Shown: positions 16,536-27,400, counted from the first letter of the stretch. The stretch: 64,000 bases of DNA from Amycolatopsis sp. NBC_00345 (GCF_036116635.1 NZ_CP107995.1:124001-188000), one strand, 5' to 3'. Numbers and translations are program-made. The notes: generated from the sequence alone by a model not told the origin.

Positions 16536-16880
16536 TCAGGCCTGGCCCTGGCCGGCCGGGCCCAGGTCGTCGAGCGACAGGCCCAGCTGCTTGAGGGTCT
16601 CCGCGGACTTGGTGTCGTGCTGCTCGTAGGCCGTCGCGGCGGACTGGATGCCCTGGCTCATCGAGGTGAGCCGGGTGTGCCCGAACTGGAGCGTGTCGCC
16701 GTAGAGGTCGCGCACCAGGTCGACGACCGGGCGCAGCAGCATGAACAGGCCGGTGAAGCCTGAGGTGTCGCACGCGGTGGTGCGCATGTAGTCGTTCATC
16801 TTGTCGATCTGCGCGTGCAGTCCGTCCAGTACGTCCGCGTACTCACGCATGACGTCCGGTGCCACGTCGAAGTCGGCCAC
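16536..16880 (-). CDS. EspC-like ESX secretion-associated protein
   Basis: The small all-helical protein has 114 residues and resembles the DUF2580/EspC family linked to type VII secretion. GTG 16880 is chosen because GGAGG lies five bases upstream; the open frame upstream is ignored. A YxxxD motif (Y85-E-Q-H-D89) near the C-terminus matches the general type VII secretion signal, and the two helices are separated by a short turn near residue 40. It is first of three leftward genes, so secretion of the following protein as a pair is plausible. No secretion ATPase or membrane component is in this window. Confidence 0.78.
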   Translation of the reverse strand: MADFDVAPDVMREYADVLDGLHAQIDKMNDYMRTTACDTSGFTGLFMLLRPVVDLVRDLYGDTLQFGHTRLTSMSQGIQSAATAYEQHDTKSAETLKQLGLSLDDLGPAGQGQA

Positions 16881-16997
16881 CGAGTCCCTCCCCGTGATCG
16901 TTGGTCGACGAACACTATGACAGGAGGCAATCACCCAGCGTGGGGCTTTCCGGAAAATCAGCCGGTCCGGCGACGAAAACGGCCCCGGCGGGCGTGA

Positions 16998-17783
16998 TCA
17001 GAGGTCGGGCAGGCCCAGGTCCAGGTTCGGCGCCTGCAGGCCACCGTCCACTTCGAGCACCTTGCCGGTGAGGTAGCCGCCGGCGCGCGACGCCAGGTAG
17101 ACGACCGCCGCGGCGATGTCCTCGGGCTCGCCGATCCGGCGCAGGGGAGTGGCCTGCTCCATCTTGGCGCGGATCTCTTCGTTGCCCACCACCAGCTCCA
17201 GCGCGGACGTGGCCACCGAGCCGACCGAGATCGCGTTCACCCGCACCCGCGGCGCGAGGTCGACGGCGGCCAGCCGGGTGTACTGCGAGAGGGCCGCCTT
17301 CGCCGTGCCGTAAGCGAGGAAGCCGCGGCCCTGCACGCGGCCCATGATCGACGAGATGTTGACCACCGAGCCGCCGTTCTCCAGCAGCGCCGGGGTGGCC
17401 GCCGCGGTCAGCGCGTGGGCCGTGGAGACGTTGAAGCGAAAGGCTTCCTCGAGGAATTCCACTGTGGTCTCGGGCAGCGGCCGGGGGAACGTGCCGCCGA
17501 CGTTGTTGACCACGATGTCGAGCCGGCCGAACGTGCTCGTCGCGGCTTCGGCCAGCGCGGCCGCGGCGGCGGGGTCGCTCAGGTCTGCGGGCACCACGTG
17601 CGCCCGGCGCCCGGCGGCGGCGACCCGCTCGGCGACCTCGTGCAGCTGGGACTCGGTGCGGGAGGCGATGACCACGTCGGCGCCCGCCTCGGCCAGCGCC
17701 ACCGCGGTGGCCGCCCCGAGGCCCCGGCCGGCGCCGGTGACCACTGCGACCTGGTCCGTGAGCCGGAAGCGATCGAGGATCAT
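16998..17783 (-). CDS. SDR-family oxidoreductase
   Basis: The classical short-chain dehydrogenase has 261 residues. The cofactor motif TGAGRGLG is near residue 14, with NNVGG (NNAG variant) near residue 90. The catalytic residues are S (ISSIMG), Y and K (YGTAK) near residues 140-160. R at the end of strand 2 (ASRTES) suggests NADP(H). ATG 17783 is chosen over upstream in-frame codons because MILDRFRL begins the family-conserved part. The gene stands alone, divergent from gltB; the substrate is unknown. Confidence 0.88.
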   Translation of the reverse strand: MILDRFRLTDQVAVVTGAGRGLGAATAVALAEAGADVVIASRTESQLHEVAERVAAAGRRAHVVPADLSDPAAAAALAEAATSTFGRLDIVVNNVGGTFPRPLPETTVEFLEEAFRFNVSTAHALTAAATPALLENGGSVVNISSIMGRVQGRGFLAYGTAKAALSQYTRLAAVDLAPRVRVNAISVGSVATSALELVVGNEEIRAKMEQATPLRRIGEPEDIAAAVVYLASRAGGYLTGKVLEVDGGLQAPNLDLGLPDL

Positions 17784-18169
17784 GCGGCGGACGTTAACAC
17801 GTTTCACTCACCGGCGGCAGCGGTCACGGCGGTGGACTCCGCGCAGCCGGGCGGACACGCTGGGTCGCTGTTATTTTCCTGACCCGCCGGAAACCGGGAG
17901 CGCCGGTTAGACTTGACGGCACCCACCCAGATCGGGTAGTTAGCAGGGCGAACTACCTGGGTCTCATCAGGGCTGGTGCTTGACGAGGAGCATCGTTCCA
18001 CGCAGCCAGATCGTTACGGTTCGCGGTCGTTCTGGCCGCTCCGAGGCACTGCTGCCGTGTTTCCCAGGTGTTAAAGTCGCGCTAACAAGCGGGCCATCGT
18101 CGTCCCGTGCGCTCCCCACGGCCGGTCCGCCGGCCACCGCACGAAGACGACGAAGGAGGTCCCTTTTTC
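17784..18169. other. Intergenic region upstream of gltB (386 bp)
   Basis: No gene is visible. It holds a sigma70-like promoter with an overlapping inverted repeat (17913-17957), a short TGTTA-N9-TAACA repeat near 18070, and a strong gltB Shine-Dalgarno sequence. The implied 5' leader is about 220 nt. Confidence 0.6.
17913..17957 (+). promoter_or_regulatory. gltB promoter with overlapping inverted repeat
   Basis: TTGACG (17913-17918) and TAGTTA (17937-17942) are separated by 18 bp. The repeat GGTAGTT-N9-AACTACC (17935-17941 and 17951-17957) overlaps the -10 box and the likely start point, the place where a repressor would act. The cognate regulator is unknown. Confidence 0.5.
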
Positions 18170-21100
18170 ATGATCTTCTCCGCCATTCCCGGCAAGCAGG
18201 GTCTCTACGACCCGGAGACCGAGCAGGACTCCTGCGGTGTGGCCATGGTGGCCGACATCCAGGGGCGACGCTCCCACGGCATCGTCACCGACGGCCTGAC
18301 CGCGCTGACCAACCTCGACCACCGCGGCGCCGCGGGAGCCGAGCCGACCAGCGGTGACGGTGCCGGCATCCTCCTGCAGCTCCCCGACGAGCTGCTGCGC
18401 GCCGAGTCCGGCTTCCCCCTGCCCGAGTTCGGCGCGTACGCCGCCGGCATCGCTTTCCTTCCCACTGACGCCGAGCAACGTCGCAAGGCTGTCGAGCTGA
18501 CCGAGCGCATCGCCGGCGAAGAGGGCCTCGAAGTCCTCGGCTGGCGCGAGGTGCCCGTGGACGCCGACCGGGCGGACATCGGACCCACCGCGCGCTCGGT
18601 GATGCCGCACTTCTCGATGCTCTTTGTCGCTTCGCAGCACGAGGAGACCGGCCTGGAGCTGGACCGGCTCGCGTTCTGTCTGCGCAAGCGCCTGGAGCAC
18701 GACAGCGAAACCGCGGGCTGCGGCACGTACTTCCCGTCGCTGTCCGCGCGCACGATCGTCTACAAAGGCATGCTGACGCCGGGGCAGCTGCCGAGGTTCT
18801 TCGCCGACCTCACCGACACCCGCCTCGCCAGCGCGATCGCGCTGGTGCACTCGCGCTTCTCCACCAACACCTTCCCGTCGTGGCCGCTCGCGCACCCGTT
18901 CCGGTTCGTGGCGCACAACGGTGAGATCAACACCATCCGCGGCAACCGCAACCGCATGCGCGCCCGCGAGGCGCTGCTCGAGGCCGACCTGATCACGGGC
19001 GACCTGACGCGGCTGTTCCCGATCTGCTCGCCGGACGCCTCGGACTCCGCCTCGTTCGACGAGGTGCTGGAGCTGCTGCACCTCGGCGGCCGGTCGCTGC
19101 CGCACGCGGTGCTGATGATGATCCCGGAGGCGTGGGAGAACCACCTCACCATGGACCCGGCGCGGCGCGCGTTCTACCAGTTCCACGCCAGCCTGATGGA
19201 GCCATGGGACGGCCCGGCCTGCGTCACCTTCACCGACGGCCGCCTGGTCGGCGCGGTGCTCGACCGCAACGGCCTGCGCCCGGCCCGATGGTGGCGCACG
19301 GCGGACGACCGCGTGGTGCTCGCCAGCGAGGCCGGGGTGCTCGACGTGGCCCCGGAAGACGTGATCGCCAAGGGCCGCCTCAAGCCCGGCCGGATGTTCC
19401 TGGTGGACACCAAGGCCGGCCGGATCGTCGACGACGAAGAGGTCAAGTCGGCGCTCGCGGCGAAGCTGCCGTACGAGGGCTGGCTGCACGCCGGGCTGCT
19501 CAAGCTGGCCGACCTGCCCGACCGCGACCACATCGTGCAGAGCCACGACTCCGTGCTCCGCCGCCAGCTCTCCTTCGGCTACACCGAGGAGGAGCTGAAG
19601 ATCCTGCTCGCGCCGATGGCCGCCAAGGGCGCCGAGCCGATCGGCTCGATGGGCTCCGACACCCCGGTCGCCGTGCTGTCCCAGCGGTCCCGGCTGCTCT
19701 ACGACTACTTCAAGCAGAACTTCGCGCAGGTGACCAACCCGCCGCTGGACGCCATCCGCGAGGAGCTGGTCACCTCGATGGCGCGGATCATGGGCCCGGA
19801 GCGCAACCTGCTCGCGCCCGGCCCCGCGTCCTGCCGTCACCTGAACCTGCCGTACCCGGTGATCGACAACGACGAGCTGGCCAAGCTCATCCACATCAAC
19901 GACGACGGCGACCTGCCGGGCTTCGCCTGCAGTGTCCTTTCCGGACTGTACGAGGTGAGCGGCGGCGCCGACGCGCTGGCGTCCGCGATCGAGCGGGTAC
20001 GGCGCGAGGCGTCCGAGGCGATCGCGGCCGGGGCACGCACACTGGTGCTGTCCGACCGCGACTCCGACCACCGGATGGCGCCGATCCCGTCGCTGCTGCT
20101 GGTTTCCGCGGTGCACCACCACCTGGTGCGCACCAAGGAGCGGCTGCGCGTGGCGCTGGTGGTGGAGACCGGCGACGCCCGCGAGGTGCACCACATCGCG
20201 CTGCTGCTGGGCTACGGCGCCGCCGCGGTCAACCCGTACCTCGCCTTCGAGACGATCGAGGACATGATCGGGCAGGGTGCCGTGACCGGCATCGAGGCCG
20301 CGAAGGCGATCCGGAACTACGTGCAGGCGCTCGTGAAGGGCGTCCTGAAGATCATGTCCAAGATGGGCATCTCGACCGTCGGCGCGTACACCGCGGCGCA
20401 GGTCTTCGAATCGCTCGGGCTGAGCCAGGACCTGCTGGACGAGTACTTCACCGGCACGTCCTCGAAGCTCGGCGGCGTGGGGCTGGAGGTGCTCGCCGAG
20501 GAGGTCGCGGTGCGCCACCGCCGCGCCTACCCGGACAACCCGACCGACCGGGTCCACCGTGGACTCGACACCGGCGGCGAGTACGCCTACCGCCGCGAGG
20601 GCGAGCTGCACCTGTTCACGCCGGAGACGGTGTTCCTGTTGCAGCACGCGGGAAAGACCGGCCGCGAGGACGTCTACCGCAAGTACACCGACGAGGTGCA
20701 CCGGCTCTACCGCGAGGGCGGCACGCTGCGCGGGCTGTTCAAGTTCCGCGAGGGCGCCCGCGAGCCGGTGCCGCTGGACGAGGTCGAGCCCGCCGAGGCG
20801 ATCTTCAAGCGCTTCAACACCGGCGCCATGTCGTACGGCTCGATTTCGGCCGAGGCACACGAAACGCTGGCCATCGCGATGAACCGGATCGGCGGCCGGT
20901 CCAACACCGGCGAGGGCGGCGAGGACCCGGAGCGGCTCTACGACCCCGAGCGGCGCAGCGCGATCAAGCAGGTCGCGAGCGGCCGGTTCGGCGTCACCAG
21001 CGAGTACCTGGTCAACGCCGACGACATCCAGATCAAGATGGCGCAGGGCGCGAAGCCGGGTGAGGGCGGGCAGTTGCCGCCGAACAAGGTGTACCCGTGG

Positions 21101-22711
21101 ATCGCCCGCACGCGGCACTCGACGCCGGGCGTCGGGCTGATCTCGCCGCCGCCGCACCACGACATCTACTCGATCGAAGACCTGGCCCAGCTGATCCACG
21201 ACCTGAAGAACGCCAACGAGCACGCCCGCGTCCACGTGAAGCTGGTGTCCTCGCTCGGGGTCGGCACGGTCGCGGCCGGCGTGTCCAAGGCGCACGCCGA
21301 CGTGGTGCTCATCTCGGGCCACGACGGCGGCACCGGCGCGTCGCCGATGAACTCGCTCAAGCACGTGGGCACGCCGTGGGAGATCGGGCTCGCCGAGACC
21401 CAGCAGACGCTGCTGATGAACGGCCTGCGCGACCGCATCACCGTGCAGGTGGACGGCGCCATGAAGACCGGCCGTGACGTGGTGGTCGCGGCGCTGCTCG
21501 GCGCCGAGGAGTACGGCTTCGCGACGGCCCCCCTCGTCGTCGCGGGCTGCATCATGATGCGCGTCTGCCACCTCGACACCTGCCCGGTCGGTGTCGCGAC
21601 GCAGAACCCGGAGCTGCGCGAGCGCTACACCGGTCAGGTCGAGCACGTGGTGAAGTTCTTCGAGTTCGTCGCCCAGGAGGTCCGGGAAACGCTGGCACAG
21701 CTGGGTTTCCGCACCCTCGACGAGGCCATCGGGCACGCCGAGATGCTGGACACCGACGAGGCGGTGGCGCACTGGAAGACCTCCGGCCTCGACCTGAAGC
21801 CGATCTTCGACATGCCGGCGGAGACCCCGTACGGCGGCGCGAAGCGGCGGGTCCGGGGCCAGGACCACGGTCTGGAGCACGCACTGGACCGCACGCTCAT
21901 CCAGCTCGCCGAGGCGGCGCTGGAGGACGCGCACCCGGTGCGGCTCGAACTGCCGGTGCGCAACGTCAACCGCACCGTCGGCACGCTGCTCGGCTCGGAG
22001 ATCACCCGCCGCTACGGCGGTGAGGGACTGCCCGAGGACACGATCCACGTGCTGCTCACCGGTTCGGCCGGGCAGTCGCTGGGCGCGTTCCTGCCCAGCG
22101 GCATCACGCTCGACATGGTGGGCGACGCGAACGACTACGTCGGCAAGGGTCTCTCCGGCGGCCGGATCATCGTGCGCCCCGACGCGGGCGCGTCGTTCGT
22201 GGCCGAGCGCCAGACCATCGCGGGCAACACCCTCGCCTACGGTGCCACGTCCGGCGAGATGTTCCTGCGCGGCCAGGTGGGCGAGCGGTTCTGCGTCCGC
22301 AACTCCGGCGCCACCGTGGTCGCCGAGGGCGTGGGCGACCACGCCTTCGAGTACATGACCGGTGGCCGGGCCGTGGTGCTCGGGCCGACCGGGCGCAACC
22401 TGGCGGCCGGCATGTCCGGCGGCACCGCGTATGTGCTCGAACTCGACCTCGCCAAGGTCAACCGGGACATGGTGGACCTGATGGCGCCGGACGCGGAAGA
22501 CCTGGCCTGGCTCAAGCAGACGGTGCGCAAGCACCACGACCTCACCCGCTCGGCTGTGGCCGCGTCGCTGCTCGGCGACTGGCCGCGGCGCTCCGCGGCG
22601 TTCACCAAGGTGATGCCGCGCGACTACCAGCGGGTTCTCGACGCGGCGAAGGCGGCTCGTGCTGCGGGCCGCGATGTCGACGAAGCGATCATGGAGGCAG
22701 CTCGTGGCTGA
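18170..22711 (+). CDS. gltB: Glutamate synthase large subunit
   Basis: It makes glutamate from glutamine and 2-oxoglutarate together with GltD. The protein has 1513 residues, the normal size. ATG 18170 follows AAGGAGG at a 10-nt spacing. The first 21 residues are a propeptide: the Ntn glutaminase nucleophile is C22 in DSCGVAM. The 3Fe-4S cluster region CIMMRVCHLDTCPVG lies near residue 1128. The FMN/synthase domain shows HDGGTGASP near residue 1047. The C-terminal beta-helix (GGxxSGG-type GLSGGRI, GMSGGTAY) is intact. gltD follows. Confidence 0.96.
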   Translation: MIFSAIPGKQGLYDPETEQDSCGVAMVADIQGRRSHGIVTDGLTALTNLDHRGAAGAEPTSGDGAGILLQLPDELLRAESGFPLPEFGAYAAGIAFLPTDAEQRRKAVELTERIAGEEGLEVLGWREVPVDADRADIGPTARSVMPHFSMLFVASQHEETGLELDRLAFCLRKRLEHDSETAGCGTYFPSLSARTIVYKGMLTPGQLPRFFADLTDTRLASAIALVHSRFSTNTFPSWPLAHPFRFVAHNGEINTIRGNRNRMRAREALLEADLITGDLTRLFPICSPDASDSASFDEVLELLHLGGRSLPHAVLMMIPEAWENHLTMDPARRAFYQFHASLMEPWDGPACVTFTDGRLVGAVLDRNGLRPARWWRTADDRVVLASEAGVLDVAPEDVIAKGRLKPGRMFLVDTKAGRIVDDEEVKSALAAKLPYEGWLHAGLLKLADLPDRDHIVQSHDSVLRRQLSFGYTEEELKILLAPMAAKGAEPIGSMGSDTPVAVLSQRSRLLYDYFKQNFAQVTNPPLDAIREELVTSMARIMGPERNLLAPGPASCRHLNLPYPVIDNDELAKLIHINDDGDLPGFACSVLSGLYEVSGGADALASAIERVRREASEAIAAGARTLVLSDRDSDHRMAPIPSLLLVSAVHHHLVRTKERLRVALVVETGDAREVHHIALLLGYGAAAVNPYLAFETIEDMIGQGAVTGIEAAKAIRNYVQALVKGVLKIMSKMGISTVGAYTAAQVFESLGLSQDLLDEYFTGTSSKLGGVGLEVLAEEVAVRHRRAYPDNPTDRVHRGLDTGGEYAYRREGELHLFTPETVFLLQHAGKTGREDVYRKYTDEVHRLYREGGTLRGLFKFREGAREPVPLDEVEPAEAIFKRFNTGAMSYGSISAEAHETLAIAMNRIGGRSNTGEGGEDPERLYDPERRSAIKQVASGRFGVTSEYLVNADDIQIKMAQGAKPGEGGQLPPNKVYPWIARTRHSTPGVGLISPPPHHDIYSIEDLAQLIHDLKNANEHARVHVKLVSSLGVGTVAAGVSKAHADVVLISGHDGGTGASPMNSLKHVGTPWEIGLAETQQTLLMNGLRDRITVQVDGAMKTGRDVVVAALLGAEEYGFATAPLVVAGCIMMRVCHLDTCPVGVATQNPELRERYTGQVEHVVKFFEFVAQEVRETLAQLGFRTLDEAIGHAEMLDTDEAVAHWKTSGLDLKPIFDMPAETPYGGAKRRVRGQDHGLEHALDRTLIQLAEAALEDAHPVRLELPVRNVNRTVGTLLGSEITRRYGGEGLPEDTIHVLLTGSAGQSLGAFLPSGITLDMVGDANDYVGKGLSGGRIIVRPDAGASFVAERQTIAGNTLAYGATSGEMFLRGQVGERFCVRNSGATVVAEGVGDHAFEYMTGGRAVVLGPTGRNLAAGMSGGTAYVLELDLAKVNRDMVDLMAPDAEDLAWLKQTVRKHHDLTRSAVAASLLGDWPRRSAAFTKVMPRDYQRVLDAAKAARAAGRDVDEAIMEAARG

Positions 22712-22776
22712 TAATCGTGCAACCGGTCACGAGTGCCGACTGGGTGCGGGTATCCCGCAAGAAACAGAGTCCGCTC

Positions 22777-24285
22777 GTGGCTGATCCGAACGGTTTTATG
22801 AAGTTCAAGCGCGAAGAGCCGAAGAAGAAGTCCAAAGAGGACCGTCTCGCGTCCTGGGGCGAGGTCTACGCGGACGTCGAGCCCGGCGAGCGCAACAACG
22901 TCGTGCGCACGCAGGCCTCGCGCTGTATGGACTGCGGCATCCCGTTCTGCCACTCCGGTGGCTCGGGCTGCCCGCTCGGCAACCTGATCCCGGAGTGGAA
23001 CGACCTGGTCCGCCGCGGCGACTGGGCCGCGGCGAGCGACCGGCTGCACGCCACCAACAACTTCCCCGAGTTCACCGGGAAGCTGTGCCCCGCCCCGTGC
23101 GAGGCCGGTTGTGTGCTGTCGATCTCGCCGGACTCCGGCGGGCCGGTGGCGATCAAGCGCGTCGAGCTGACGATCGCCGACCAGTCCTGGGAGGCAGGGT
23201 ACGTGCAGCCGCACGCCGCCGAGGTCTCCTCGGGACAGCGGGTGGCCGTGGTCGGCTCCGGCCCGGCAGGGCTGGCCGCCGCGCAGCAGCTGACGCGCGC
23301 CGGCCACGAGGTGACCGTGTTCGAGCGCGACGACCGGCTCGGCGGGCTGCTGCGGTACGGCATCCCCGAGTTCAAGATGGAGAAGAAGGTCCTTGACCGG
23401 CGGCTGGCGCAGCTGCGCCGGGAGGGCACCCAGTTCGTCACCAGTTGTGAGGTCGGCGTCGACCTCACCGTGGAGGACCTGCGGGCCCGGTACGACGCCG
23501 TGGTGCTGGCCGTGGGCGCGTTGCGCGGCCGCGACGACACGACGACCGAGGGCCGCGGCCTCGCCGGGGTCCACCTGGCGATGGAGCACCTGGTGCCGGC
23601 CAACAAGTTCGTCGAGGGCGACGGCCCGCCGTCGGTCGACGCGAACGGCAAGCACGTGGTGATCATCGGCGGCGGCGACACCGGCGCCGACTCCTACGGC
23701 ACCGCGACCCGGCAGGGCGCGCTTTCGGTGACGCAGCTGGACCAGTACCCGACCCCGCCGTCCACTCGCGACGACGAGCGCTCGCCGTGGCCGACCTGGC
23801 CGTACATCCTGCGCACCTACCCGGCGCACGAGGAAGCGGGGGAGCGCAAGTTCGCGGTCGCCGTGAAGCGCTTTGTCGACGACGGCGCCGGTCACGTGAA
23901 GGCCGTGGAGCTGCAGCAGGTCCGCGTGGTGAAGGACCCGGAGACGGGCCGTCGCGAGGTCGTGCCGACCAGTGACGAGGTCGAGGTGCTGCCCGCCGAC
24001 CTGGTGCTGCTGGCGATCGGCTTCGAGGGCGTGGAGGAGATGCCGCTGCTCGACGGCTTGGGCCTCTCGCTCACCCGCCGCGGCACCCTGTCCTGCGGCG
24101 CCGACTGGCAGACCGCGTCCCCGGGTGTCTTCGTCTGCGGCGACGCCCACCGCGGCGCGTCGCTCGTGGTGTGGGCCATCGCGGAGGGCCGCTCGGTCGC
24201 GAACGCCGTGGACGCCTTCCTCACCGGCGCCTCGGACCTGCCCGCGCCGGTTCACCCGACGGCGCTGCCGCTGGCGGTCGTCTGA
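22777..24285 (+). CDS. gltD: Glutamate synthase small subunit
   Basis: This NADPH-dependent flavoprotein (502 residues) passes electrons to GltB. N-terminal cysteines CMDCGIPFC, GCPLGN, LCPAPCEAGC bind 4Fe-4S clusters. The FAD motif VVGSGPAGLAAAQQL is near residue 158, and the NADPH motif VVIIGGGDTGAD near residue 293. GTG 22777 is preferred because MADPNGFMKFKR is the family N-terminus. The usual tight overlap with gltB is lost: GCTCGTGGCTGAT occurs both at the gltB stop and at this start, 73 bp apart. Confidence 0.94.
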   Translation: MADPNGFMKFKREEPKKKSKEDRLASWGEVYADVEPGERNNVVRTQASRCMDCGIPFCHSGGSGCPLGNLIPEWNDLVRRGDWAAASDRLHATNNFPEFTGKLCPAPCEAGCVLSISPDSGGPVAIKRVELTIADQSWEAGYVQPHAAEVSSGQRVAVVGSGPAGLAAAQQLTRAGHEVTVFERDDRLGGLLRYGIPEFKMEKKVLDRRLAQLRREGTQFVTSCEVGVDLTVEDLRARYDAVVLAVGALRGRDDTTTEGRGLAGVHLAMEHLVPANKFVEGDGPPSVDANGKHVVIIGGGDTGADSYGTATRQGALSVTQLDQYPTPPSTRDDERSPWPTWPYILRTYPAHEEAGERKFAVAVKRFVDDGAGHVKAVELQQVRVVKDPETGRREVVPTSDEVEVLPADLVLLAIGFEGVEEMPLLDGLGLSLTRRGTLSCGADWQTASPGVFVCGDAHRGASLVVWAIAEGRSVANAVDAFLTGASDLPAPVHPTALPLAVV

Positions 24286-24301
24286 GCTCGTCCCCTGATC
24301 G

Positions 24302-24333
24302 CAGGCCCCGGTGCAATGGCGCACCGGGGCCTG
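24302..24333 (+). terminator. gltBD terminator hairpin
   Basis: A 13-bp perfect stem (CAGGCCCCGGTGC and complement) with a 6-nt loop follows gltD by 16 bp. It is followed by TCCCTTGTCC, not a full T-run. Confidence 0.75.
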
Positions 24334-24461
24334 TCCCTTGTCCTGCCGTGCCGGCGGAATCCACTGTGGACCGCGGCCGCCCGACGCGCCGGGCCCTGGC
24401 CTTTACCCCGCCCCGAACTCGTGCGACGCTCTTACACCGGTACTTCGGGGGAGGAGCGTCG

Positions 24462-27400
24462 ATGGTCCAGGACCGGCCGGATCGCCAGGGACCGATCACC
24501 AATCAGGTACTCGGTCCGGTGACCGGTTCCGTCGTGCAGGTCGGGCACGTCGATTCGATCACCTACACCGGCGGGGCCCCCGCTCGTTCGCGCTACCTGG
24601 AGTGGGTGCGCCAGGTGGCCCCGCGGCAGCTCGTCGGCCGCGCGGGGGAACTCGCCGAACTGGCGCGGTTCTGCACCGCGCCGGATCCCGCGCCGGGCTA
24701 CGTCTGGTGGCGGGCCGCGCCGTGGGCGGGCAAATCCGCGCTGATGGCCACGTTCGTGCTGGCGCCGCCGGCCGGCGTGCGGATGGTGTCGTTCTTCGTC
24801 ACCGCTCGCTCACTCGGTGACGACCGGCGGGAAGCGTTCGTCGACGTCGTCCAGGAGCAGCTCGCGGAGATCCTCGGCACGGCCAAGGATCGCGACGCCA
24901 GAAACCTCAACGCGGTCTTCGCCGAGGCCGCGGAGCAGTGCCTGGAGCGTGGCGAACGCCTGGTACTCCTGGTCGACGGTCTTGATGAGGACCAGGGTGC
25001 GAGCACGGGCGGGCACAGCATCGCCGCACTGCTGCCGCTGCCCGCCCACGGACTGCGCGTGATCGTGTCGAGCCGCTTCAACCCGGGCGTGCCCTCGGAC
25101 GTGCGGGCGGACCATCCCGTGCGGGCAGCCGATATCGAGCGGGCCCTGGCCCCCGCGCCCGCGGCAGTCACGGCGCGAGACGACATGGAGCGCGAGCTCG
25201 ACGCCCTGCTCCGGGGCAGCGCGGGAGAAAGGGATCTGCTGGGCTTCCTGGTGGCCGCCCGCGGTGGTCTCACCAGCTCCGATCTCGCCGAGCTGACGCA
25301 GCGCCGCGAGCGGGAAGCCGAACGGGTGCTCAACAGTGTCGCGAGCCGCTCGTTCACCCGGCGTCCCGCGCATTGGCGGGCCGGCGAAGCCCCCGAGATC
25401 TTCCTGCTGGCCCACGAGACTCTGCAGCGGGAAGCGGCCGATGCGCTGGGACCGGACGAGCTGGCCGGTTACCGCGAGGCCATCGACCGCTGGGCCGGTG
25501 GCTATCGGGACGCGGGGTGGCCGGCGGACACGCCGCAGTTCCTGCTGCGCGGGTACTTCCGGCTGGTCCGTGAGCGCGGCGACGTGGCGGCCCTGGCCGA
25601 TCTGGCCGGCGACCAGGCGCGCCAGGAACGGCTGCTGGACGTGTCCGGCGGCGAGGTCGCGGCGATGGAGGACCTCGACGCGGCGCGGGCGGCGCTGCTC
25701 GATTCGGCCGAGCCCGACCTCATCCGCCTGATCACCGTCGACACCTACCGCGACAATTTCCGCCAGCGCAATCAGAACACGCCGATGATGCTCCCGGCGG
25801 TGTGGGCCGCGCTCGGCCGGACGGACCACGCGGTCGCGCTGGCCCAGTCGATGATCGAATCGGTGTCCCGGCGAGGGGCCCTGCTCGAATTGACCGGCAC
25901 GCTCGCCCGCGGCGGTGAGATCGACCGGGCGCGCCGGTTGGCCGAGGAGGAACACGAGCCGGATCTGCGCGACGCGCTGCTCGCGGAGATCCCCGTCGCG
26001 TTGCTGCGTGACGGCCGCCTCGCCGAAGCTGCCGGGCAGCTGGACGAGCGCTTGAGCGTGAGCCGGCGCAAGCGGATCGACGCGTTCCTGGTGGCTGCCG
26101 GTCCGGAACCGGATGTCGATCGGGCGCTGCTGCTGGCCCAGGACATCCCCGAGGACGAGCTGCGGACGGCCACGCTGAGCGCGGTGGGCGCGTTGCTGGT
26201 CCCCGGACACCCGGACCTGGCACTGCGAGTGGCTGCCGCGATGGCCGACAGTCACCGGGTTTCGCTCGTTTTCGATGTGGCCCGGCAGTTGCGCCGGGAC
26301 GGCGAGACCGTTCGAGCCCAGGAGCTGATGCAGGAGACGGGGGACAGTGACCGGCTCTTCCGGGCCTCGCTCACCGAAGAGCTGACCGTGGCCGCGGAGC
26401 CGCTGGAGGTCGTACAGAGGCTCAGTTCGGAGCTGGGTGAGGACGTTCGCGATCGGGTCCTGTTCCCCGCGGTGATGGACGCGCTGACGGCGTCCGGGCG
26501 GCTCGAGGCCATTCCGGCCCTGCTGGACTCGATGACCGGTACGTACCAGCAGAACGAAGCGACGATTCGGTTCATCACGGCGCTGGTGGCCGAGGGGCAG
26601 ACCGAGCGAGCCTTCGAGTACGCCGAACAATTCGACCCCGGTCATCCCTCGCGCTTGTTCCGTTTCAACGTTCTCCGCCTGTGGACAGCACTCGCCGAAG
26701 CGTTGCTGACGCACGGCGATCAGGCCGGGGCGTACCGGGCGGCGCATCAAGCGGAGCGGTTGGCTCGCCGGCCGGCGGGCGACTATCGCGCCGTCGACGC
26801 GATAACGGCCCTGGCCGGCACGGTGGTCGCGGCCGGGGACATCCGGCGGGCCGAGCTGCTCGCGCCACTGGTGCCGCTCGACGAAGGAGCGCGAGGCCAT
26901 ATCCAGGAGCTGGCCGGACTGCTGGCGGCCGAGGGGGACCTCCGCGTCACGGAAAAGCTGGTCCGCGGTCTCGAGCGCTTGTCGATCAAGGCCCGGCCGC
27001 TGGTCGTTCTGGCGCGTCGTTTGCGGCGTGCGGGAGACCGTGCCGCACTGGAGGGTCTGGCCGGCCACGTCCGGAGCCTCGCGGAGCGCCCGGAGAGCGA
27101 CAGGGAATTCGAGCGGCGATCCGATCGCGCTGCGTTGATGACCATGCTGTGCGCGGTCGGCGAGCCTGCCGAGATCATCGAGCTGGCCGCGCGCTATCGG
27201 ACCGGCGACGACGAACTGAATTTCGAAGACGCGATCGCCGACGGCCTGCCGGAGCTGGCCGCACGGGGTGAAGCGGCGGTAGCGCTGGAGCTGGTCGGGA
27301 TGCTGCCCCGCTTCGCTGCGAGAGGCCAGCTGGTCCTGGTTTCCGGGCTGGTCGAAGCGGGTCATCTCCAGCAGGCCGAGGCCGTCGTCGGCAATGCCGC

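Noticed and set aside
17900..17970. Possible tRNA or riboswitch near gltB
   Set aside because: No cloverleaf or known conserved core; only one 7-bp stem was found.
18071..22537. 1488-codon frame antisense to gltB
   Set aside because: It mirrors gltB in the complementary frame; His/Arg/Val-rich, no recognisable domain.
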